From Streptomyces sp. NBC_00078 (GTDB lineage Bacteria > Actinomycetota > Actinomycetes > Streptomycetales > Streptomycetaceae): DNA of 64,000 nt. Under the pieces are notes generated by a model. That model was not told where the DNA came from and searched no databases. It saw only the letters and a program-made list of their open reading frames with translations. The position numbers and the translations under genes were made by a program. Location of the stretch: positions 3,472,001-3,536,000 of the forward strand of contig NZ_JAPELX010000001.1 of NCBI RefSeq assembly GCF_026343335.1, read 5' to 3'. Shown one piece after another: positions 17,333 to 24,694 of the stretch (position 1 is the first letter of the stretch; each line of letters begins with the position of its first letter).

Positions 17333-19009
17333 CTATCTGTTCGGGGGTGCCCCCTCGGCCGGCCGCCCGAGCACCCCGGGGCGCTGCTGCCAGGGCATGG
17401 GGCCGGCCGGCGGCCGGTAGCCCACGCCCAGGGCGTCAAGTCGCCGGTAGTGGACGGCCATCCGCCGCTCGAAGCCGGCGAAGTCCCGCTCCGCGGGGGC
17501 CGGCAGGGAACTCCAGGCCACCTCCGAGAAGGCCGAGAGCCGCGGATACGTCTGGTAGTCCACGCGCGCCTGATCCTCCATCACCTCGGTCCACACGTTG
17601 GCCTGGGTGCCGAGGACATGGCGGGACTCGGCCTCGGTGAGCTGCGGCGGAACGGGCTCGAACCGGTAGACGTCCTCCAGGGTGCGCACGTATCCGATCG
17701 GCACCGGCTCGTCCTCGCCCGCCGCCTGACGGTGGTCCAGATACACGTACTGCTCGGGGCACATGACGACGTCGTGGCCGGCCCGGGCGGCCGCGATGCC
17801 GGCCGCGTAGCCGCGCCACGAGGAGACGGCCGCGCCCTCGGCGAGGCCACCCTCGACGATCTCGTCCCAGCCGATGAGCCTGCGCCCGCGCGCGGAGAGC
17901 CATTTGTCGAAATGGCCGATGAACCACGACTGCAGCGCGTCCTCGTCGGCGAGCCCGAGTTCCCTGATGCGCGCCTGCGCGGCCGGCGACTGCCGCCACT
18001 GGTCCTTGAGGCATTCGTCACCGCCGACGTGAACGAACTCGGAGGGGAACAGGCCCAGCAGTTCCTCGAACACCCCCTCGTAGAAGCGCAGGGTGTTGTC
18101 AGTGGGGGCGAGTACGTTGGCGGAGATCCCCCAGTTGTCCCAGACGGGGACCGACGTCGTGTCGATGACGTCGGTGTTGCCGAGTTCCGGGTATGCGGCG
18201 ATGGCCGCCTGCGAGTGGCCGGGCACGTCGATTTCGGGGACGACGGTGATATGCCGCTCGGCGGCGTAGGCGACGATCTCCCGGATGTCGTCCTGCGTGT
18301 AGAAGCCTCCGTGCGGCTTCTCCTCCCACAGGGGTGAGGCCCGGTGGCCGAATTTCGTGCGCGCCCGCCAGGATCCGACCTCGGTCAGCCGGGGGTACCT
18401 CTTGATCTCGACGCGCCAGCCCTGGTCGTCCGTCAAGTGGAAGTGGAAGACGTTGAGTTTGTGCGCGGCCATCAGGTCGAGGTGGCGCAGGACACCGTCC
18501 TTGGGCATGAAATGCCGGGCGACGTCGAGCATGAGGCCGCGCCAGCGGAATCGGGGCGCGTCCTGGATGCTGACCGCGGGCACTTCCCAGCCCCGCTTCG
18601 GAGTGACCGGTGCGCGGCGGAAGGCGTCGGGGCCGAGGAGCTGGCGGAGCGTCTGGGCGGCGTAGAACAAGCCCGCTTCACCGGCTCCCCGCAGATACAC
18701 GAGGTACCCGTCGGCGACGAGGGTGTACGCCTCCGGGTCCTCGCCGTCCCGCGGTTCGATGCGCAGCATGATGCGGTCGCCGCTGTCGGTGTGCGGGCGC
18801 AGCGGCAGCCCGGTCGCGGCGCCGACGGTGGCCCGCAGCCACTGCGCGACCCGCTCGGTGCCGGGGCCGGCGTCGATCTCCGTCCCGGCGCCGAGGACGT
18901 AGCCCACGCCCCCGCCCGGGAGCGCCGCCCGCACGCTGCCGGGGGCCGGAACCAGTCCTGTCTCGGAAGCCATGCCAGTCGTGTGCATCACGTCGGTCAC
19001 GTCAGTCAC
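17333..19009 (-). CDS. GH20 beta-N-acetylhexosaminidase
   Basis: 558 residues from GTG 19009 (AAAGGA lies 5 bases upstream; ATG starts at residues 8 and 13 are also possible). It removes N-acetylglucosamine from chitin or wall oligosaccharides. It has the GH20 N-terminal alpha/beta domain (about 1-160) and a catalytic barrel beginning RFRWRGLMLDVARHFMP, with LTDDQGWR and the catalytic Asp-Glu pair in HVGGDECLKDQW. No signal peptide is evident, so it probably acts inside the cell on imported oligomers. It directly follows the ruined permease gene of what was likely its sugar importer, one base apart. Confidence 0.92.
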   Translation of the reverse strand: MTDVTDVMHTTGMASETGLVPAPGSVRAALPGGGVGYVLGAGTEIDAGPGTERVAQWLRATVGAATGLPLRPHTDSGDRIMLRIEPRDGEDPEAYTLVADGYLVYLRGAGEAGLFYAAQTLRQLLGPDAFRRAPVTPKRGWEVPAVSIQDAPRFRWRGLMLDVARHFMPKDGVLRHLDLMAAHKLNVFHFHLTDDQGWRVEIKRYPRLTEVGSWRARTKFGHRASPLWEEKPHGGFYTQDDIREIVAYAAERHITVVPEIDVPGHSQAAIAAYPELGNTDVIDTTSVPVWDNWGISANVLAPTDNTLRFYEGVFEELLGLFPSEFVHVGGDECLKDQWRQSPAAQARIRELGLADEDALQSWFIGHFDKWLSARGRRLIGWDEIVEGGLAEGAAVSSWRGYAAGIAAARAGHDVVMCPEQYVYLDHRQAAGEDEPVPIGYVRTLEDVYRFEPVPPQLTEAESRHVLGTQANVWTEVMEDQARVDYQTYPRLSAFSEVAWSSLPAPAERDFAGFERRMAVHYRRLDALGVGYRPPAGPMPWQQRPGVLGRPAEGAPPNR

Positions 19010-19010
19010 G

Positions 19011-19360
19011 TCAGTCCTTTACCGCTCCGCCGAGGCCGGAGACCAGCCGTCGCTGTACGAGTACGAAGAACACCAGCACCGGAATCGTCATCACCGTGGA
19101 GGCGGCCATGATCCCGTCCCAGTCGGGATCGTCCGGCTTGCAGACAAGATGGTCCGAACCGGAAGCGGAATCGCGTCACAGCGGTCGCGGCGGTCGCGGC
19201 GGTCGCGGCGGTCGCGGCGGTCGCGGCGGTCGCGGCGGTCGCGGCGAAAGACGCGATTGGTGCCGAGACGAAGACGACACCGCCCGCCACCACAGAGCTG
19301 TTGACGAAATACCGACCGAAATCCTGCTGCCCGAAGACACGCCGAAGGAATCCAGGTGGA
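19011..19360 (-). pseudogene. Decayed carbohydrate ABC transporter permease (MalG/DasC-like)
   Basis: Two recognisable pieces of one permease survive. The upstream piece (about 19250-19360) reads FLRRVFGQQDFGRYFVNSSV in one frame, a typical early transmembrane region. The downstream piece (19011-19130) reads PDWDGIMAASTVMTIPVL and QRRLVSGLGGAVKD, the normal C-terminus, in another frame. Between them about 150 residues, including the EAA loop, are missing and replaced by a 9-bp tandem repeat encoding Ala-Thr-Ala units. No binding protein or partner permease is nearby. It sits one base upstream of the GH20 gene and so was probably in its operon. Confidence 0.75.
19182..19244. repeat. 9-bp tandem repeat (CGGTCGCGG x 7) inside the permease pseudogene
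   Basis: Seven perfect copies in a row. They lie exactly between the two surviving permease pieces. On the minus strand they encode repeating Ala-Ala-Thr. Confidence 0.95.
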
Positions 19361-19626
19361 TGAAAGTGTCCGCGGGGGCCGGGCCAGGCCGGATCGATCT
19401 TCCCGGCCGGTCTGACGGCGCGGAGCACCCTGCAGTACCGGGAAAGCAACGACGACCAGCCCGCGGAATACGCGGAGGGGGGTCCCACGGATCGCCCCGT
19501 GAGTTTCCTGCTTCGTCGCCGGCTGCCGAACTGCTCGTACAAACGCGCCGAGGCCCCGAGAGCGCGCCGAACACGCGCCCCGGAGGCCCCGCACAGATCA
19601 GGCCGGACCGGGCAGGAAGGCCGGTC

Positions 19627-19911
19627 CTACTTGTCGCCGCCCTTGCCCTTGTCGTCGCCGCCGGCGCCCATGGACTCGTAGATCTCCTTGCACATGGGAC
19701 ACACGGGGTACTTCTTCGGGTCGCGCCCCGGTACCCACACCTTGCCGCACAGCGCCACGACAGGGGTCCCGTCGAGGGCGCTCGCCATGATCTTGTCCTT
19801 CTGGACGTAATGGGCGAAGCGCTCGTGGTCGCCGTCGCCGTGGGACACCTGTGGCGTCGGCTCTACGAGGGTCCCCGTACCAGTCCCGCGCTCGGGCTCA
19901 AGAGTGCTCAT
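19627..19911 (-). CDS. DUF3039 zinc-ribbon-like small protein
   Basis: 94 residues from ATG 19911, the start used by the family (MSTLEPERG); an in-frame ATG at 19920 would add three residues. The conserved core is HERFAHYVQKDKIMASALDG followed by VVALCGKVWVPGRDP and YPVCPMCKEIYE, giving one Cys and a CPxC pair that may bind zinc. Common in actinobacteria, function unknown. The tail is Gly/Asp/Lys-rich. It lies between the decayed permease and the YqgE gene on the same strand. Confidence 0.88.
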   Translation of the reverse strand: MSTLEPERGTGTGTLVEPTPQVSHGDGDHERFAHYVQKDKIMASALDGTPVVALCGKVWVPGRDPKKYPVCPMCKEIYESMGAGGDDKGKGGDK

Positions 19912-19941
19912 AAAATCCAAGGGTACTGAAGCTCACACGCA

Positions 19942-20523
19942 TCAGTTGAGCGAAGGGTCGTCCGGGTAGGTGGCCACCATCGCCAGTTCGCTGCGCTGAC
20001 GTCGCAGGACCTCTCGCCAGAGTCTCTCCGGGGACGGCGAGGAGACGTCGCCCGGCTCCGACTCGACGACGTACCAGGCGCCCTCGACCAGCTCGTCCTC
20101 CAGCTGGCCCGGGCCCCAGCCGGCGTATCCGGCGAAGATCCTCAGGCTGCCGAGGGCCGAGGCGAGCAGCTCGGGCGGTGCCTCCAGATCGACCAGACCG
20201 ATCGCGCCGTGCACTCTGCGCCAGCCCAGCGGCGCCCCGTCGACGGCTCCGCCGCCGGGAATGACGGCGACCCCCAGGGCCGAGTCCAGGGACACGGGGC
20301 CGCCCTGGAACACGACGCCCGGTTCACCCGCGAGGCCCGCCCAGTCCTCCAGGATGTCGCCGACGTCCACCGGGGTGGGGCGGTTGAGGACGACACCGAG
20401 GGAGCCCTCCTCGTCGTGGTCGAGAAGGAGCACCACCGCACGGTCGAAGTTCGGGTCCGCCAGGGCGGGCGTTGCCACGAGCAACCGCCCTGTGAGCGAG
20501 GACACCTCGGTCATGGCAGACAT
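19942..20523 (-). CDS. YqgE/AlgH family protein
   Basis: 193 residues (ATG 20523; ATG 20514 three codons later is equally plausible). Core motifs are SLTGRLLVATPALADPNFDR, VVLLLDHDEEGSLGVVLNRP, FQGGPVS and FAGYAGWGPGQLEDEL, all standard for the family. It is a soluble cytoplasmic protein of unclear biochemical role; in other bacteria it has been linked to gene regulation. It is divergent from murA. Confidence 0.9.
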   Translation of the reverse strand: MSAMTEVSSLTGRLLVATPALADPNFDRAVVLLLDHDEEGSLGVVLNRPTPVDVGDILEDWAGLAGEPGVVFQGGPVSLDSALGVAVIPGGGAVDGAPLGWRRVHGAIGLVDLEAPPELLASALGSLRIFAGYAGWGPGQLEDELVEGAWYVVESEPGDVSSPSPERLWREVLRRQRSELAMVATYPDDPSLN

Positions 20524-20866
20524 GATCCCGCATCCCACCCGCGCGTGGGTAGGCGATACGAAAACGGGCGCCGGTGCGTGATCAGCGCCGACGCCTCCGT
20601 GTGCCCGCAAGGGAACGGTTCGTGTTTTGAACCCTCCCCAGCTGGAGCGGGGGATTCCTGGCTCACGCTGCTCGACCGCTCGTCGAACGGCCAAGGCTCA
20701 CACGATCAGCACCAGCCGGGTTGGAACCAGCCCGGTTGACATCAACGTCATCAAGCTGCGCGGTGCTTGGTTCTCGGACCGCACACCAGGAAGCTTAGTC
20801 GATTCTGTGTGCGGCGATTACCCTTTCCCTTCTGGCCCCTGCCCGACTCATCGGAACGCGAGATAC
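20524..20866. other. Divergent intergenic region upstream of murA
   Basis: 343 bases between the yqgE start and murA. It includes a short direct repeat (ACCAGCCGGGTTGG, then ACCAGCCCGGTTG, about 20711-20739) ending in TTGACATC, which could be a -35 element, though I cannot place a matching -10 with confidence. No gene seen. Confidence 0.4.
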
Positions 20867-22213
20867 ATGACCGTCAACGGCAATGACGACGTACTGCTTG
20901 TCCACGGCGGAACCCCGCTGGAGGGCGAGATCCGTGTCCGCGGTGCGAAGAACCTCGTACCGAAGGCCATGGTCGCCGCCCTGCTGGGCAGTGGACCGAG
21001 TCGACTGCGCAACGTTCCGGACATCCGTGACGTGCGTGTCGTACGCGGACTCCTGCAACTGCACGGGGTGACGGTCCGTCCGGGTGAGGAGCCGGGCGAA
21101 CTGGTGATGGACCCGTCCCATGTGGAGAGCGCGAACGTCGCGGACATCGACGCGCACGCGGGGTCGAGCCGGATCCCGATCCTCCTCTGCGGTCCGCTGC
21201 TGCACCGCCTAGGGCACGCGTTCATCCCGGGCCTCGGCGGCTGCGACATCGGCGGTCGGCCGATCGACTTCCACTTCGAGGTGCTGCGGCAGTTCGGCGC
21301 GACGATCGAGAAGCGGGCGGACGGCCAGTACCTGGAGGCACCGCAGCGGCTGCGCGGCACGAAGATCCGGCTGCCGTACCCGTCCGTGGGCGCGACCGAG
21401 CAGGTGCTGCTGACGGCCGTCCTCGCGGAGGGCGTCACCGAGCTCTCGAACGCGGCCGTGGAGCCGGAGATCGAGGACCTGATCTGCGTCCTGCAGAAGA
21501 TGGGCGCCATCATCGCGATGGACACCGACCGCACCATCCTCATCACGGGCGTGGACAGCCTCGGCGGCTACAACCACCGCGCCCTGCCGGACCGTCTGGA
21601 GGCCGCCTCGTGGGCGTCCGCGGCGCTGGCGACCGAGGGCAACATCTACGTCCGCGGCGCCCTGCAGCGCTCGATGATGACGTTCCTGAACACCTACCGG
21701 AAGGTGGGTGGCGCCTTCGAGATCGACGACCAGGGCATCCGCTTCTGGCACCCCGGCGGCCAGTTGAAGTCCATCGCGCTCGAAACGGACGTGCACCCGG
21801 GCTTCCAGACGGACTGGCAGCAGCCTCTGGTGGTCGCCCTCACCCAGGCGACGGGCCTGTCGATCGTCCACGAGACGGTCTACGAGTCCCGCCTCGGCTT
21901 CACCTCCGCACTCAACCAGATGGGTGCTCACATCCAGCTGTACCGCGAGTGCCTGGGCGGCTCGGACTGCCGCTTCGGCCAGCGCAACTTCCTCCACTCG
22001 GCCGTAGTCTCGGGCCCCACGAAGCTCCAGGGCGCCGACCTGGTCATCCCCGACCTGCGCGGCGGCTTCTCGTACCTCATCGCCGCCCTTGCGGCCCAGG
22101 GCACGTCCCGCGTCCACGGCATCGACCTCATCAACCGCGGCTACGAGAACTTCATGGAGAAGCTCGTGGAGCTGGGGGCGAAGGTCGAGCTGCCCGGTAA
22201 GCCTCTCGGCTGA
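20867..22213 (+). CDS. murA: UDP-N-acetylglucosamine 1-carboxyvinyltransferase
   Basis: 448 residues. It transfers enolpyruvate from PEP to UDP-GlcNAc, the first committed step of peptidoglycan synthesis, in the cytoplasm. The substrate-binding GAKN motif is near residue 27 and the catalytic Cys126 sits in GLGGCDIGGRPIDFH, so it should be fosfomycin-sensitive in principle. The two-domain inside-out barrel length is a little longer than E. coli MurA (419). Start ATG 20867. A strong hairpin at 22267-22304 ends the transcript. Streptomyces often have a second murA copy elsewhere. Confidence 0.95.
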   Translation: MTVNGNDDVLLVHGGTPLEGEIRVRGAKNLVPKAMVAALLGSGPSRLRNVPDIRDVRVVRGLLQLHGVTVRPGEEPGELVMDPSHVESANVADIDAHAGSSRIPILLCGPLLHRLGHAFIPGLGGCDIGGRPIDFHFEVLRQFGATIEKRADGQYLEAPQRLRGTKIRLPYPSVGATEQVLLTAVLAEGVTELSNAAVEPEIEDLICVLQKMGAIIAMDTDRTILITGVDSLGGYNHRALPDRLEAASWASAALATEGNIYVRGALQRSMMTFLNTYRKVGGAFEIDDQGIRFWHPGGQLKSIALETDVHPGFQTDWQQPLVVALTQATGLSIVHETVYESRLGFTSALNQMGAHIQLYRECLGGSDCRFGQRNFLHSAVVSGPTKLQGADLVIPDLRGGFSYLIAALAAQGTSRVHGIDLINRGYENFMEKLVELGAKVELPGKPLG

Positions 22214-22266
22214 GTCCGGCGGAACCCGCCCGGCCGGTCTTCGAGCCGGTCGGCACGCGGCACAAC

Positions 22267-22304
22267 GATGGGGCGGCACCCGGATTTCCGGGTGCCGCCC
22301 CATC
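22267..22304 (+). terminator. 18-bp hairpin terminator after murA
   Basis: Perfect inverted repeat GATGGGGCGGCACCCGGA / TCCGGGTGCCGCCCCATC with a TT centre, 53 bases after the murA stop. It lies between convergent murA and the HU gene, so it may serve both. No long T tract, as usual in Streptomyces. Confidence 0.85.
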
Positions 22305-22353
22305 GCATTCGCCTACGCGCCGTACACCGTCCCGTGAGGTGCAGGCGGCAAGG

Positions 22354-22635
22354 TCACTTGCCCTTGGCGGCTTCCTTGAGCTTGCTGCCCGCGGAGACCT
22401 TGACGCTGTAGCCGGCCGGGATCTGGATCGGGTCGCCGGTCTGCGGGTTGCGCGCGGTGCGAGCGGCACGGTGGGTGCGCTCGAAGGTCAGGAAGCCGGG
22501 AATGGTGACCTTCTCGTCGCCCTTCGCGACGATCTCGCCGACGGTCTCGGCGAAGGCAGCCAGAACGGCGTCGGCGTCCTTGCGGGTCACCTCGGCGCGG
22601 TCGGCCAGCGCGGCCACCAGCTCACTGCGGTTCAT
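22354..22635 (-). CDS. hupA: HU-family nucleoid DNA-binding protein
   Basis: 93 residues, the short HU form without the Lys-rich tail of the sporulation paralogue. It begins MNRSELVAALADRAEVTRKD and carries the GDEKVTIPGFLTFERTHRAA core and the arm residues RTARNPQTGDPIQIPA that intercalate DNA at a proline. It bends and compacts the chromosome during vegetative growth. GGGAGT lies before ATG 22635. Convergent with murA. Confidence 0.95.
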   Translation of the reverse strand: MNRSELVAALADRAEVTRKDADAVLAAFAETVGEIVAKGDEKVTIPGFLTFERTHRAARTARNPQTGDPIQIPAGYSVKVSAGSKLKEAAKGK

Positions 22636-22980
22636 GTCGTTACTCCCGTGTTCTTCTTGCCATTGAGGCGTGCCACGCGGCGGAGCCGCATATCGGGCAC
22701 GGTGAAGCCGATGCTGCCAGGGTCCTCGGTGAGGCCCCGGACCCGGGTCCGTGGCCAGAGCCCTCGCGCCCCGGGACGCATCCTGCCCCCACCTGCGGCG
22801 CGAAAGCCAATCCGGCACCCGCAGGAGTCGTGAGAACACCCTTGGGAGTCACACGAAAAGAGGGTCTGAACCTGGCCGACACGATAAACGCCGACCAGGA
22901 GGGCCGGGTTCCACGACGCGCCGGTGCAAGGCCTTGCCGTGGCGATCCTCACAACCTCGGCACGTCGCCCCGCCCCCGCC
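22636..22980. other. Intergenic region upstream of hupA
   Basis: 345 bases between the hupA start and the malic enzyme stop, both on the minus strand. It should contain the hupA promoter. No coding frame or clear hairpin is convincing. Confidence 0.4.
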
Positions 22981-24393
22981 CTACGACGCTGCCGCCGCCC
23001 TGGCCGCTTCCCGCACCGCGCCGGCGACCGCGCCCGCGACCTTGTCGTTGAAGACGCTCGGGATGATGTAGTTCGGGTTCAGCTCGTCCTCGGTCACCAC
23101 GTCCGCGAGGGCGTTGGCGGCGGCCAGCATCATCTCGGTGTTGACCGTGCGGGACTGGGCGTCCAGCAGGCCGCGGAACACACCCGGGAACACCAGCACG
23201 TTGTTGATCTGGTTCGGGAAGTCGGAGCGCCCGGTGGCCACAACCGCCGCCGTCTGCCGGGCGATTGCCGGGTCGACCTCGGGGTCGGGGTTCGCGAGCG
23301 CGAACACGATGGCGCCGTCGGCCATGGCGGCCACATCGTCGCCGTCCAGCACGTTCGGGGCGGAGACGCCGATGAAGACATCCGCTTGGCGAACGGCTTC
23401 CTTCAGCGTGCCGGTCAGGCCCTCGGGGTTGGTGTTGTCGGCGATCCAGCGCAGCGGCGAGTCCACGGCGGCCTCGCGCAGGTCCTCGCGGCCGGCGTGC
23501 ACGACGCCGTGGATGTCGGCGACGACGGCGTTCTTGAGGCCCGCGGCGAGCAGCAGCTTGAGGATGGCCGTACCGGCCGCGCCGGCGCCGGACATGACGA
23601 CCCGGATGTTCTCAATTGCCTTGCCCGTGACGCGCAGTGCGTTCGTCAGGGCGGCGAGGACGACGATCGCGGTGCCGTGCTGGTCGTCGTGGAAGACGGG
23701 GATGTCGAGGGCCTCGCGCAGCCGGGCCTCGATCTCGAAGCAGCGGGGCGCGGAGATGTCCTCGAGGTTGATGCCGGCGAAGCCCGGGGCGATCGCCTTG
23801 ACGATCGCGACGATCTCGTCGGTGTCCTGGGTGTCCAGGCACAGCGGCCAGGCGTCGATGTCGGCGAAGCGCTTGAAGAGGGCTGCCTTGCCCTCCATGA
23901 CCGGCATGGCGGCCATCGGGCCGATGTTGCCGAGGCCCAGCACGGCCGAGCCGTCCGTCACGACCGCGACGGTGTTGCGCTTGATGGTGAGGCGGCGGGC
24001 GTCCTCGGGGTTCTCGGCGATCGCCATGCAGACGCGGGCGACACCCGGCGTGTAGACCATGGAGAGGTCGTCACGGTTGCGGATGGGGTGCTTGGACTGC
24101 ATCTCGATCTTGCCGCCGAGGTGCATCAGGAACGTACGGTCGGAGACCTTGCCGAGGGTGACGCCCTCGATGCCGCGCAACTGCTGGACGATCTCGTCCG
24201 CATGGGCGGTGGAGCTGGCCGCGATGGTGACGTCGATCCGGAGCTTCTCGTGGCCGGAGGCGGTCACGTCGAGGCCGGTCACCGAGCCTCCGTGGGACTC
24301 TACGGCCGTGGTGATCTGGGAGACCGCGGTTCCACTCGCGGGCACCTCCAACCGGACCGTAATCGAGTAGGAGACGCTGGGCGCCGTTGCCAT
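22981..24393 (-). CDS. NAD(P)-dependent malic enzyme with N-terminal ACT domain
   Basis: 470 residues. Oxidative decarboxylation of malate to pyruvate and CO2 in the cytoplasm. Residues about 8-85 look like an ACT regulatory domain (YSITVRLEVPASGTAVSQI), which suggests amino-acid or metabolite control. The catalytic part shows YTPGVARVCMAI, the metal site around GINLEDISAPRCFEIE, FHDDQHGTAIVVLAAL and the Rossmann motif GAGAAGTAILKLLLAAG. Adjacent upstream is a structured non-coding element that could control it. Confidence 0.92.
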   Translation of the reverse strand: MATAPSVSYSITVRLEVPASGTAVSQITTAVESHGGSVTGLDVTASGHEKLRIDVTIAASSTAHADEIVQQLRGIEGVTLGKVSDRTFLMHLGGKIEMQSKHPIRNRDDLSMVYTPGVARVCMAIAENPEDARRLTIKRNTVAVVTDGSAVLGLGNIGPMAAMPVMEGKAALFKRFADIDAWPLCLDTQDTDEIVAIVKAIAPGFAGINLEDISAPRCFEIEARLREALDIPVFHDDQHGTAIVVLAALTNALRVTGKAIENIRVVMSGAGAAGTAILKLLLAAGLKNAVVADIHGVVHAGREDLREAAVDSPLRWIADNTNPEGLTGTLKEAVRQADVFIGVSAPNVLDGDDVAAMADGAIVFALANPDPEVDPAIARQTAAVVATGRSDFPNQINNVLVFPGVFRGLLDAQSRTVNTEMMLAAANALADVVTEDELNPNYIIPSVFNDKVAGAVAGAVREAARAAAAS

Positions 24394-24507
24394 GGCCGAC
24401 TTCCTCCGCTTTCACCGTGACGCTGGGTATGCCGTCCGATGGTCGCACCTACCGTCGGGTAAGCGTTAGTCACCCTGGATTGCGAACGTTTTGTTCACGG
24501 CACGAAG

Positions 24508-24538
24508 AAGGCCCGCGTCACGATGTGACGCGGGCCTT
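24508..24538 (-). terminator. 14-bp hairpin, terminator of the HelD-like gene or attenuator
   Basis: AAGGCCCGCGTCAC and GTGACGCGGGCCTT form a perfect stem around GAT. Read on the minus strand it is followed by TTCTTCG. It is downstream of the HelD-like gene and upstream of malic enzyme, and also forms the 3' end of the proposed small RNA. Confidence 0.8.
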
Positions 24539-24640
24539 GCAGGTCAAGTGGCACCGACCCGCCATGCTCGCCTCGCGGCAAGTGGTCGCTCGTAGCGACG
24601 AAGGTTGGGCCCGGGGGCTTGGATCGAGCCGGTGCCACAC
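24508..24640 (-). ncRNA. Candidate structured small RNA or attenuated leader
   Basis: On the minus strand a 9-bp outer stem GTGGCACCG ... CGGTGCCAC encloses about 80 bases with an internal GTCGCT-ACG-AGCGAC hairpin and complementary GCTCG/CGAGC segments. It is closed by the 14-bp terminator hairpin about 10 bases later. There is no coding frame. It could be a stand-alone sRNA between the two genes or a leader of the malic enzyme gene with a transcription attenuator. I have an unverified memory of an sRNA reported in the equivalent S. coelicolor interval. Confidence 0.55.
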
Positions 24641-24694
24641 CCAGGCTAACAAACAGATCCCGTAAGGCCATTCCCGTGCCGAGAGTTCATCCGG

